NCBI RefSeq assembly: GCF_001425165.1
Contig: NZ_LMDU01000011.1
Location: 248,058 to 312,057 of the forward strand
Reading direction: 5' to 3'
DNA length: 64,000 nt
Source of the DNA: Pelomonas sp. Root405
Lineage (GTDB): Bacteria > Pseudomonadota > Gammaproteobacteria > Burkholderiales > Burkholderiaceae_C
In this document: piece by piece, positions 21,718 to 29,028 of the stretch
How the letters are laid out: every line of letters begins with the position of its first letter
Position numbering within the stretch: the first letter of the stretch is position 1
The notes under the pieces: model-generated
What the model was told of the DNA's origin: nothing
The model's database searches: none
Seen by the model: the letters and a program-made list of their open reading frames with translations, nothing else
Position numbers and translations under genes: made by a program

Positions 21718-22413
21718 TCAGCCTAGCATCCAGTCGACGGCGGCGCGGGCCTGCAAATCGGTGGAGTCGAACAGCGGAACGGCCGCCGCCGAGCTGACCG
21801 GCAACAACAGGCCCAGCTCGGTGCAGCCCAGGATGGCGGCCTGCGCGCCCCGATCAGCCAGCGCCGCGACTTGCGCGCGCAGCACCTCGCGAGAGGCCGG
21901 CTCGAAGCGGCCGCGGCACAGCTCCTCGTAGATCAGGCGGTGGACCTCGGCGCGCCCCGCCTCGTCGGGCGTGATGAGCTCGATGCCGAAGCGCTCGCGC
22001 ATGCGGTCGCGGTAGAAGGCCTGCTCCATCGTGAAGCGCGTCGCCAGCAGGCCGGCGCGGCGCACGCCCGCGGCAAGCAGCGCCTCGCCCGTCGCGTCGA
22101 CGATGTGCAGCACCGGCAGGCCGGCCGCCTGTTCGATCTCGCGGGCGACGAGGTGCATGGTGTTGGTCGCGATCAGCAGCGCCTCGGCGCCGGCGCGCCG
22201 CAGGCCGGCCGCCGCGTCGCCCAGCACACGCGCCGCTTCGGTCCAGTCGCCAGCGGACTGCAGCGCGGCAATCGGCGCGAAGTCGACGCTGTGCAACACG
22301 AGCTGGGCGCTGTGCAGGCCACCCAGGCGCGCCGCGACACCGCGGTTGATGAGCGCGTACAGATGCTGGGTCGATTCCCAGCTCATGCCGCCCAGGATGC
22401 CCAGCGTCTTCAT
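21718..22413 (-). CDS. Aspartate/glutamate racemase family protein (YgeA-like)
   Basis: The 231-residue protein begins MKTLGILGGMSWESTQHLYA and follows the E. coli YgeA pattern throughout (GGLHSAQLVLHSVDF, THEN ATNTMHLVA, and ILGCTELGLLLP). Racemases of this family usually have two catalytic cysteines. Here the second is present (GCTE), while the first position is a Thr (ATNTMH). To my recollection the same Thr/Cys pair is found in YgeA, which acts on L-Asp and L-Glu. It is co-directional with the aminotransferase and overlaps the DUF2917 stop by four bases. Confidence 0.92.
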   Translation of the reverse strand: MKTLGILGGMSWESTQHLYALINRGVAARLGGLHSAQLVLHSVDFAPIAALQSAGDWTEAARVLGDAAAGLRRAGAEALLIATNTMHLVAREIEQAAGLPVLHIVDATGEALLAAGVRRAGLLATRFTMEQAFYRDRMRERFGIELITPDEAGRAEVHRLIYEELCRGRFEPASREVLRAQVAALADRGAQAAILGCTELGLLLPVSSAAAVPLFDSTDLQARAAVDWMLG

Positions 22414-22697
22414 GCCGCCGCCAGCACGAGGCGCCATCCCGGCGCCGGCCGGGCCGGGCGGCGCTGCGGCGCCGGCAGCAGCAGCTGAAAGGCCGCCTCG
22501 GGCCAGGCCTCGACGACGGCCTCCTGCCCCGCGGCCAGGATCAGTCCCTCGCCGGCCTGCAACCAGTGGTCATTCGTGCCGCCGGACAGCGTCAGCCACA
22601 GCCGGCCACTGGTCACCACGACGCGGCGCGGCGCGCGTGCGGCGGCCAGCGTCAGCGCCTGACCGGCGCCCAGTCGGGTCGTGAAGGCTTCGTTCAT
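22410..22697 (-). CDS. DUF2917 protein
   Basis: A 95-residue protein with the DUF2917 pattern: GAGQALTLAAARAPRRVVVT, then GRLWLTLSGGTNDHWLQAGEGLILAAGQEAVVEAW. It reads as a small cupin-like beta barrel and ends in a proline/arginine-rich tail. It is a short protein with no signal peptide and no assigned function. It lies 9 bases after the exporter gene and overlaps the racemase start (ATGA). Confidence 0.88.
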   Translation of the reverse strand: MNEAFTTRLGAGQALTLAAARAPRRVVVTSGRLWLTLSGGTNDHWLQAGEGLILAAGQEAVVEAWPEAAFQLLLPAPQRRPARPAPGWRLVLAAA

Positions 22698-22706
22698 GGC
22701 GATCTC

Positions 22707-23624
22707 CTAGTTGACGGGTTGCCGCTTGCCCAGCCACACCACCGCGAGCACGGCGAAGGCGAAGACCACGCTCATCGCGTCGAGCCGCTCGCCCAGCAAG
22801 GGCACCGCCAGCAGCATCGACAAGAAAGGCTGCAGCACCTGCACCTGGCTGACACGCAGCGTGCCCCCCAACGCCAGGCCGCGATACCAGGCGAAGAAGC
22901 CGATCCACATCGAGAACAGCGACACATAGGCAAAGCCCACCCAGGCCGACGCCGCCACCGGTGCGGCCGGCCGTGTCAGCACGGCCAACGGCACGGTGAT
23001 GGGCAGGCTGATGACCAGCACCCAGCAGATCACCTGCTCGGCCGTCATGACACGTGACAGCCGCGCACCGCTGACGTAACCGGCTGATGCGCAGACCACG
23101 GCACCCAGCAAAAGCCCGTCGGCCATCTCCAGCCCGCCCGCGCCGCGCCAGGCCGCAAAGCCGATGACGAGCGCCAGCCCGGCGAAGGCGCACGCCCAGA
23201 AGCCACCGCTCGGCCGCTGGCGCAGCACCAGCGCGGCAATGACAGCCGTGGCCAGCGGCAGCACGCCCGACACGACCGAGGCATGCACGGCGTCCACATG
23301 CCGCACGGCCACGCCCAGCAGCAACGGCCAGCCGAACACGACGCCGGCGGCCGTGAAGGCCAGCGGTCCCCATTCACCAGCACGCGGCCGGCGCGCGCCG
23401 GTGGCGGCGAGGTAGGCCACCGACAGCAGGCCGGCGACCACCGCGCGGCCGAAGGCGACGAAGGCCGGGTCCAGCTGCGGCGCCGCAGCGCTGCCGCCGG
23501 CCAGGCGCGTCATCGGGATGCTGAGCGCAAAGATGAACACGCCGGCCACGCCGAGCAGCAGACCCCGCGTTGCATCGGACGCCATGGTGGTCGAGACCGT
23601 GGTGGAAGTGGGAAGCCCTGACAT
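22707..23624 (-). CDS. EamA/DMT superfamily transporter
   Basis: The 305-residue membrane protein shows ten hydrophobic segments arranged as two EamA repeats, each starting with a helix such as GLLLGVAGVFIFALSIPMTRL and ADGLLLGAVVCASAGYVSGA. It ends LVFAFAVLAVVWLGKRQPVN-like. DMT proteins commonly export amino acids or metabolites. It is the first gene of the ten-gene run and is transcribed away from a MocR-type regulator, a pairing often seen when the regulator controls the exporter. The cargo is unknown. Confidence 0.93.
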   Translation of the reverse strand: MSGLPTSTTVSTTMASDATRGLLLGVAGVFIFALSIPMTRLAGGSAAAPQLDPAFVAFGRAVVAGLLSVAYLAATGARRPRAGEWGPLAFTAAGVVFGWPLLLGVAVRHVDAVHASVVSGVLPLATAVIAALVLRQRPSGGFWACAFAGLALVIGFAAWRGAGGLEMADGLLLGAVVCASAGYVSGARLSRVMTAEQVICWVLVISLPITVPLAVLTRPAAPVAASAWVGFAYVSLFSMWIGFFAWYRGLALGGTLRVSQVQVLQPFLSMLLAVPLLGERLDAMSVVFAFAVLAVVWLGKRQPVN

Positions 23625-23647
23625 GGCCTCAGTCTAGGCAGGCAAAC

Positions 23648-23695
23648 CGATACACAACCAGTACAGTCAGCCAACCAGACCACGAATCTGTATCG
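23648..23695. promoter_or_regulatory. Inverted repeat in the divergent EamA/MocR promoter, likely MocR operator
   Basis: A perfect 7-base inverted repeat, CGATACA at 23648-23654 and TGTATCG at 23689-23695, frames the 73-bp divergent region. Between them lies AGTACAGT. Paired ATACA/TGTAT-type sites are typical of MocR-family operators. The right arm ends two bases before the regulator's ATG, so binding would block its own start. The call rests on arrangement; no binding data are implied. Confidence 0.55.
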
Positions 23696-23697
23696 CC

Positions 23698-25134
23698 ATG
23701 CCCACCGGTACACACCCACCCCTGCAACGCGGCGCCAGCCTGCCCCTGGCCGGCCAGCTGGCCGAGCGCTATGCCCAGCGCATCCGCGAACGGCTGCTGC
23801 TGCCCGGCGCCCGCCTGCCTTCGGTGCGCGACTGCGCGCGCCAGCATGGTGTCAGCGTGCACACCGTCGTGGCCGCCTACGACCAGCTGCAGGCCGCGGG
23901 CCTGCTGGAGGCGCGGCGCCAGCGGGGCTTCTTCGTGCGCGAGCAGCGGCCGGTCAGCGCCCGACCGACCCGAGCGCCGGCGGCGGCGGCCACACGCCAG
24001 GCGCCGATGGACGCGACGGCGCTGATCCGCGGCATGTTCGAGGCCGACGCCGCGCGGGCCCCCGGCCTGGGCACGCTGCCGGCCGACTGGCTGGACCCGA
24101 CGCTGCTGCAGTCGGCCCTGCGCCGCCTGCAACAGCCGGACGCGCTTGCGCTGCAGGTCAGCTATGGCGACCCGATGGGCGACGACCGCCTGCGCGCGGC
24201 GCTCAGCCAGCGCCTGGACGACCTCGGCATCCACGCCGCGCCGTCGCAGATCCTGACGACCAACGGCGCCACGCATGCGCTCGACCTCATCATCCGCACA
24301 CAGCTGCAGCCAGGCGACGCGGTGCTGGTCGACGACCCCGGCTGGGCCGTCATGTTTGCGCGCCTGGCCCAGGCCGGCATCCGCCTGCTGCCGGTGCCGC
24401 GCACCGCGCATGGCCCCGACCTGGCAGTGCTGGGCGCGCTCGCCGCCGCGCATTCGCCGCGCGCCTACCTGACGGTGTCGGTGTTGCACAACCCGACCGG
24501 CCACAGCCTCAACCTGGCCACCGCCCACCAGTTGCTGCGCCTGGCCGACGAGCACGACTTCTTCATCGTCGAGGACGACAGCTACGGCTTCCTGGCGCCC
24601 GAGCACCTGCCGCGCCTGGCCGCGCTGGACGGCTTGCGCCGCGTGACCTATGTGTCGGGCTTCTCCAAGGTGCTGACGCCGGCCTGGCGCGTGGGCTACC
24701 TCGCCGCGGCACCCGAGCGCCTGAGCGCGCTGACCGACACCAAGCTGCTGGATGGCCTGACCAGCTCCGCGGTGCTGGAGCGCGCCGTGGCGCTGTGCCT
24801 GGAGCAGGGCCGGCTGCGCCGCCATGCGCAGCGCCTGCGCGAGCGCCTGGCCAGCGCACGTCAGAAGGTCTCGGCGCTGGCGAGCAAGCAGGGCTTCGCC
24901 TGGGCGGCGCCGCCGGACGGCCTGTTCGGCTGGCTGGACGTCGGTGTCGACACCGAGCGCCTGGCCCAGCCCCTGCTCGACACAGGCTGGCTGACGGCAC
25001 CCGGCGCCCTCTTCAGCGCCACGCGCAGCCCCGGCTCGCTGATGCGCGTCAACGTCGCCACGTCGCTGGACCCGGCCTTCTGGCGCGCGCTGCGTGCGGG
25101 CGTCGACCACCTGCAAGGCCGCCCCGCGCCCTGA
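23698..25134 (+). CDS. MocR-type regulator (GntR HTH fused to aminotransferase domain)
   Basis: The 478-residue product joins an N-terminal GntR winged helix (about residues 15-85: GQLAERYAQRIRERLL, LPSVRDCARQHGVSVHTVVAAYDQLQAAGLLEAR) to a fold-type I aminotransferase-like domain. The PLP-lysine lies in VSGFSKVLTPAWRVGYL, with TTNGATHALDLIIR and HNPTGHSLN upstream. Such regulators sense PLP-bound amino acids or vitamers. Its divergent target is the EamA exporter and the genes behind it. The ATG follows the operator arm by two bases, so the transcript is probably leaderless or has a very short leader. Confidence 0.95.
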   Translation: MPTGTHPPLQRGASLPLAGQLAERYAQRIRERLLLPGARLPSVRDCARQHGVSVHTVVAAYDQLQAAGLLEARRQRGFFVREQRPVSARPTRAPAAAATRQAPMDATALIRGMFEADAARAPGLGTLPADWLDPTLLQSALRRLQQPDALALQVSYGDPMGDDRLRAALSQRLDDLGIHAAPSQILTTNGATHALDLIIRTQLQPGDAVLVDDPGWAVMFARLAQAGIRLLPVPRTAHGPDLAVLGALAAAHSPRAYLTVSVLHNPTGHSLNLATAHQLLRLADEHDFFIVEDDSYGFLAPEHLPRLAALDGLRRVTYVSGFSKVLTPAWRVGYLAAAPERLSALTDTKLLDGLTSSAVLERAVALCLEQGRLRRHAQRLRERLASARQKVSALASKQGFAWAAPPDGLFGWLDVGVDTERLAQPLLDTGWLTAPGALFSATRSPGSLMRVNVATSLDPAFWRALRAGVDHLQGRPAP

Positions 25135-25237
25135 CCTGCCCCCCTAGGTTCGCCCCCCTTGTTTGCGGGAGCAAGCCCTGGCGCCCGCAGCGCGCAGCGA
25201 GTCCACTCGGTCGCCTGACAACGCGCTGGGGGACCCC

Positions 25238-25918
25238 ATGCTCCGCAATCGGTTCCGCCTTGGTCACCTGCTCGGTGGCCTGTCCCTGGCGCTGGCGTCG
25301 CTCGCCGCCCAGGCCGACTTTGCCAACGGCATCACCGTCAACCTGATCGCTCCCGGTGGCATCGTGGACGACCCCACGCCCATCGCCCTGTCGCAGGCCG
25401 TGGCCTTCGCCGACCTCGCCAGCGGCGTGCAGGCCGGCAACCTGGGCGGCGCCGGTGACATCAGCGCCTTCATGCTCGACGACGAGAGGATCTTCTTCTC
25501 CGGCACCATGATCCTGATGCGCGTGGCCGTTGGCGACACGACGAACGACGTCTGGACGACCGGCTATCTGGGCAGCGGCGGCGAGCACGCGCGCTACCAG
25601 TTCGACGGCATCGCCTTCACCGGGCGGGTCATCACCGGCATCCTGGTGTATGCCTATGACGGCTTCGCCACGTCGGGGCCCGCCAGCGCCAGCGGCCTGC
25701 TCAGCCCGGCCGATCCCATGGTGCTGGTGCACCAGGTCGACGCCGACTCCATCGCCTTCGACCTCGACACCCTCGTCTTCAAGCAGCGCTTCGCCGGCCA
25801 GGCCAACAACTTCGCAGAGTTCCGCATCGACCTGGTGACCGCCCCCGTGCCCGAGCCCGCCGTCTCGCTGCTGCTGGCTGCTGGCCTGCTGGTCGTGTTG
25901 CGTCGCCGCCGTGGCTGA
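25238..25918 (+). CDS. PEP-CTERM sorting domain protein
   Basis: The 226-residue exported protein has a signal peptide (LLGGLSLALASLAAQA) and ends in a classic PEP-CTERM tail: VPEPAVSLLLAAGLLVVL followed by RRRRG. That tail should be cut by an exosortase, which is not in this window. The middle is a beta-rich region without recognised domain. The start at 25238 (MLRNRF) is preferred over a GTG/ATG frame start 75 bases upstream because the signal peptide begins there. It precedes the collar-protein cluster by 46 bases. Confidence 0.88.
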   Translation: MLRNRFRLGHLLGGLSLALASLAAQADFANGITVNLIAPGGIVDDPTPIALSQAVAFADLASGVQAGNLGGAGDISAFMLDDERIFFSGTMILMRVAVGDTTNDVWTTGYLGSGGEHARYQFDGIAFTGRVITGILVYAYDGFATSGPASASGLLSPADPMVLVHQVDADSIAFDLDTLVFKQRFAGQANNFAEFRIDLVTAPVPEPAVSLLLAAGLLVVLRRRRG

Positions 25919-25964
25919 GGCCACAGCGCCGCGCCATTCAGCCGTGTTCGCTTAGGAGACCACC

Positions 25965-26474
25965 ATGTCCGACCCCTTCCTTGGCGAACTCAAGCTGATG
26001 AGCTTCGTCTACCCGCCCAAGGGCTGGGCACTGTGCAACGGCCAGTTGCTGCCCATCGCGCAGAACCAGGCGCTGTTTGCGCTGCTGGGCACGACCTACG
26101 GCGGTGACGGGCGCGTCAACTTCGCCCTGCCCGACCTGCGCGGCCGCGCGCCGCTGCATCACGGTGCCGGCGTCTCGCTCGGCGACAAGGCAGGCCAGGA
26201 GGCCGTCACGCTGACGGCAGGCGAGCTGCCCACCCACGGCCACGCGCTCACGGCCACCAACGACCTTGCCAACGCCAGCGTGCCCGGCGGCGCGGTACCG
26301 GCCGCCAAACCGCGCGGCGGCATCAACCGCTACGGGCCGGCCGGCAGCGACTCGGTCATGGGCAGCAGTTCACTGGCCAGCACCGGCGGCAACCAGCCCC
26401 ACCCGAACATGCAGCCGTTCACGGCGCTGAGCTGGGTCATCGCGCTGCAAGGCATCTTCCCCAGCCGCAACTGA
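25965..26474 (+). CDS. Phage tail collar-domain protein 1 (microcystin-dependent protein family)
   Basis: The 169-residue protein has a Collar domain at the N-terminus (GWALCNGQLLPIAQNQALFA, LLGTTYGGDGRVNFALPDLRGR) and the usual C-terminus (GGNQPHPNMQPF, VIALQGIFPS). The family is named after a microcystin-dependent protein and resembles the receptor-binding end of phage tail fibres, but no phage genes flank it. It has no signal peptide. AGGAG lies six bases before the ATG. It is the first of three tandem homologues. Confidence 0.93.
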   Translation: MSDPFLGELKLMSFVYPPKGWALCNGQLLPIAQNQALFALLGTTYGGDGRVNFALPDLRGRAPLHHGAGVSLGDKAGQEAVTLTAGELPTHGHALTATNDLANASVPGGAVPAAKPRGGINRYGPAGSDSVMGSSSLASTGGNQPHPNMQPFTALSWVIALQGIFPSRN

Positions 26475-26495
26475 GCCCAGACCCAGGAGAACACC

Positions 26496-27011
26496 ATGTC
26501 GACTCCCTATGTGGGCGAGATCCGCCTGTTCGCCGGCAACTTCGAGCCCGTCGGCTGGATGTTCTGCCACGGCCAGCTGCTGCCCATCGCCGAGAACGAT
26601 GTGCTGTTCACCCTGATCGGCACGACCTATGGCGGCGACGGCCAGACCACCTTTGCGCTGCCCGACCTGCGTGGCCGCGTGCCCGTGCACCAGGGCCAAG
26701 GCCCGGGCACCTCGTCGCGCATGCTGGGCGAGGTCGGCGGTGTTGAGACGGTCACGCTGTTGGCCAGCCAGATGCCGGCCCACACTCATGCGCTGCACGC
26801 CAACGCGGCAGTGGCCACCGGCACGGCCCCGGGCGGCGCGCTGCTGGCGGCCACCAGCGTCGCCAGTTATGACACCGGCCCCGGTGCGACGGCGATGGCT
26901 GCCAGCGCCGTCGGCAGCGCGGGCGGCAACCAGCCGCACCAGAACATGGCGCCGACGGTGGCGCTGAACTACATCATTTCGCTGTACGGCATCTTCCCGT
27001 CTCAAGGCTGA
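26496..27011 (+). CDS. Phage tail collar-domain protein 2
   Basis: The second copy (171 residues) keeps the same frame: GEIRLFAGNFEPVGWMFCHGQ, then LIGTTYGGDGQTTFALPDLRGRVPVHQGQGPG, then GGNQPHQNMAPTVALNYIISLYGIFPS. The Collar core is most conserved and the middle (about residues 90-140) is variable and Ala/Thr-rich. It begins 21 bases after copy 1 with its own AGGAG. The variable centre suggests different binding partners, which is inference. Confidence 0.93.
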   Translation: MSTPYVGEIRLFAGNFEPVGWMFCHGQLLPIAENDVLFTLIGTTYGGDGQTTFALPDLRGRVPVHQGQGPGTSSRMLGEVGGVETVTLLASQMPAHTHALHANAAVATGTAPGGALLAATSVASYDTGPGATAMAASAVGSAGGNQPHQNMAPTVALNYIISLYGIFPSQG

Positions 27012-27021
27012 GGAGCACCCC

Positions 27022-27540
27022 ATGTCCGACCCCTTCATCGCCGAGATCCGTGTCATGCCCTACAACTTTGTGCCCGTGGGCTGGGCCAGCTGCGACGGCC
27101 AGCTGTTGCCCATCGCCCAGAACACCGCCCTCTTCGCGCTGCTGGGCACGACCTATGGCGGCAATGGCAAGACCAACTTCGCCCTGCCCGACCTGCGCGG
27201 CAGTTTTGCGATGGGCGCCGGCCAGGGCCCTGGCCTCAGCCCGCGCGACCTGGGCCAGGTCGTCGGCCAGGCCGCCGTCGCGCTGCAAGCCCACGAGATG
27301 CCGAGCCACAGCCATGCGCTGCGGGCCGGCAGCACGCCGGGGGCCACCAGCCCGGCCGGCAACGTGATGGCACCGACGACCAATGGCGCCAAGGTCTACC
27401 GCGCGCCCGGCGCCGCGGCCGTCATGGACGCCGCCGCCATCAGCCCGGCCGGCGCCAGCCTGCCGCACGAGAACCGCCAGCCCTACCAGGCGCTGAACTT
27501 CTGCATCGCGCTGCAGGGCATCTTTCCGCCGCGGAGCTGA
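27022..27540 (+). CDS. Phage tail collar-domain protein 3
   Basis: The third copy (172 residues) begins MSDPFIAEIRVMPYNFVPVGW, has GTTYGGNGKTNFALPDLRGSFAMGAGQGPG, and ends QALNFCIALQGIFPPRS. It begins 10 bases after copy 2. The three copies differ clearly along their length, so the duplication is old. Together they form an operon with the exported protein that follows at 27569. Confidence 0.93.
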   Translation: MSDPFIAEIRVMPYNFVPVGWASCDGQLLPIAQNTALFALLGTTYGGNGKTNFALPDLRGSFAMGAGQGPGLSPRDLGQVVGQAAVALQAHEMPSHSHALRAGSTPGATSPAGNVMAPTTNGAKVYRAPGAAAVMDAAAISPAGASLPHENRQPYQALNFCIALQGIFPPRS

Positions 27541-27568
27541 GGCCACCGTCCATGAGGAGCATGCTGCA

Positions 27569-27931
27569 ATGATCAACAAGCGCGATTTCCTGAAGACCGG
27601 CGCCAGCGCCATCGTCGGCAGCGCGGGTGCCACCGCCGCGGTGGCCGCCGTGCGCCCGCGGCTGGATGAACGGGCCGGCCTGGCCAGCTGGCAGGCCCAT
27701 GTCGGCCAGCGTTTCGAGGTCGATGGCCACGCGGTCATCTTGCAGGCCGCCACCGCCCTGCCCGGCCGCCAGCCGGGCGAGCAGTTCAGCCTGCGATTCA
27801 GCGGCGAGTTGCCGGCCGGCCTGGGCGACGGGCTGCACACGCTGACCGCGTCGGGCGGCGCCGGCCAGTCGCTGTATCTGGCGCGCGCGCCGCAAGGCCT
27901 GCGGGCCGATTTCTGCCGCCTGCAAGGCTGA
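27569..27931 (+). CDS. Small exported protein, DUF6916-like, with Tat-like leader
   Basis: A 120-residue protein with leader MINKRDFLKTGASAIVGSAG. The KRDFLKTG pattern resembles a Tat or Sec signal of the RRxFLK type, though only one Arg precedes the F. The body (VGQRFEVDG, LPGRQPGEQFSLRF, LTASGGAGQSLYLARAP) matches proteins that accompany collar-domain genes, which I recall as DUF6916. It lies 28 bases downstream of the third collar gene and is probably co-transcribed. Function is unknown; the family assignment is tentative. Confidence 0.65.
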   Translation: MINKRDFLKTGASAIVGSAGATAAVAAVRPRLDERAGLASWQAHVGQRFEVDGHAVILQAATALPGRQPGEQFSLRFSGELPAGLGDGLHTLTASGGAGQSLYLARAPQGLRADFCRLQG

Positions 27932-27949
27932 CAAAAAGTTCTCACTCTG

Positions 27950-27967
27950 CAGGGGATTCGGCCCCTG
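27950..27967 (+). terminator. Possible hairpin terminator after the collar operon
   Basis: CAGGGG and CCCCTG form a perfect six-base stem with a six-base loop, 18 bases after the stop of the small exported protein. No T-run follows, so it would be a weak or Rho-assisted terminator at best. Confidence 0.35.
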
Positions 27968-28033
27968 GGCCGCTCATGGCCGCCCGCACAATTCGGCCGC
28001 TTCGCCGCTGCCTCCGCGGCGGCCGATACGGAC

Positions 28034-28651
28034 ATGAGCGATCCCTTGAAATTCCTCGTCGTCGACGCCCTGGCCGGGGTGCAGACCTTTGCGCGCCAGC
28101 TGCTGCAAAGCCATGGCTTTTCGGCCGACAACGTCCTGTGCTGCGCCGACACCGATGCCGCGCTCGCCCAAGGCCTGTTCTTCAAACCTCATTTCCTGAT
28201 CACGGACTGGTTCCCCAAGGCGCCGCTGACCGGCATCCAGCTCTACCAACGCCTGCGCGACGTGCGGCCGGCCCTGCACCTGTCGCTGCTGAGCTTCGAC
28301 GTCACGCCCGCGCACGAGACCGAAGCCCAGACGCTGGGCGCCCACTTCCTGCTGAAGAAGCCTTTCACCGCCGATCAGCTCAAGGCGGAGATGACGCGCT
28401 CGCTCGCGGCCCTGGCCAAGCACTCACCCGGCCTGAATGGCAAATGCCGTGATGTCGCTCGCCAGGCGCGCCCGATGCCGCGACCGGCGCCCCTCGTGGC
28501 GCCCCTGCCCGTCGTCAAGCCCGGCGACAAGGTGCGCTTCAACGGCGCCGTGCACGTCGCCCAGTACGTCGTGCTGCGCGCGGGCGAAACCGTGGTGCAG
28601 TTGAAGGGCCAGGGCGCCCTGATCCCGCTTGATCGCCTGGCGCCGGTCTAG
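28034..28651 (+). CDS. Response regulator with atypical acid pocket and C-terminal extension
   Basis: The 205-residue product has a receiver domain at about residues 6-125. The phospho-acceptor Asp is in FLITDWFPKAP, the Ser/Thr in LSLLSFD and the Lys in FLLKKPF. The N-terminal acidic pair is reduced to one Asp (FLVVDALAG, usually DD). A basic/proline linker follows, then about 50 residues (VVKPGDKVRFNGAVHVAQYV and ETVVQLKGQGALIPL) with no recognised domain, reading like a small beta domain. No sensor kinase is nearby. Confidence 0.85.
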   Translation: MSDPLKFLVVDALAGVQTFARQLLQSHGFSADNVLCCADTDAALAQGLFFKPHFLITDWFPKAPLTGIQLYQRLRDVRPALHLSLLSFDVTPAHETEAQTLGAHFLLKKPFTADQLKAEMTRSLAALAKHSPGLNGKCRDVARQARPMPRPAPLVAPLPVVKPGDKVRFNGAVHVAQYVVLRAGETVVQLKGQGALIPLDRLAPV

Positions 28652-29028
28652 AGAACGGCAGCCAGAAGCATCAACAACGGATAAGGCAAGGCCACCGTCG
28701 GGCGCAGCGCGCTCTTCAGGTATTGCCCGGCCAGGCCGGCGCCGCGCGGCCGGCTGGCGAGCCAGTCGCTGTACAGCTGCATCGGCGCAGCGCCCTCGCC
28801 CGACTTCAGCGCCGGCTCGATGGCCAGCAGCCGCTCGCCCAGCCGGCCCTGGAAAGTCTTGAGCACGCCTTCCTGCAGCCACAGCAGGGCCAGCAGCGGC
28901 AGCGCGAGCAGCGGGTCGGGCACCAGCACGACGACGGCAAAGCCGCTGAGCTTCACGCCCAGCGCCAGGGCTTCGTAGCGCTCGTGCTGGCTTTGCAGGG
29001 CCAGCCATTCCTGCTGCAAGGCGTTCAC
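28648..29028 (-). CDS. Hypothetical membrane protein
   Basis: A 126-residue protein of unknown family. One long hydrophobic stretch (SGFAVVVLVPDPLLALPLLALLWL, about residues 29-52) and a hydrophobic C-terminus (ALPYPLLMLLAAVL) suggest two membrane segments around a polar middle. It starts four bases inside the 3' end of the ABC-F gene (ATGA) and its stop overlaps the converging response-regulator stop, so it is probably translated with the ATPase. Confidence 0.72.
   Translation of the reverse strand: MNALQQEWLALQSQHERYEALALGVKLSGFAVVVLVPDPLLALPLLALLWLQEGVLKTFQGRLGERLLAIEPALKSGEGAAPMQLYSDWLASRPRGAGLAGQYLKSALRPTVALPYPLLMLLAAVL

Noticed and set aside
16346..23624. Phenazine biosynthesis cluster suggested by PhzF
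   Set aside because: No phzA, B, D, E or G homologue is present; PhzF-fold proteins are common outside phenazine loci.
25965..27931. Prophage or tailocin remnant
   Set aside because: The collar proteins are the only phage-like parts; no capsid, baseplate, sheath, lysis or integrase genes are present, and these families occur as free-standing bacterial genes.
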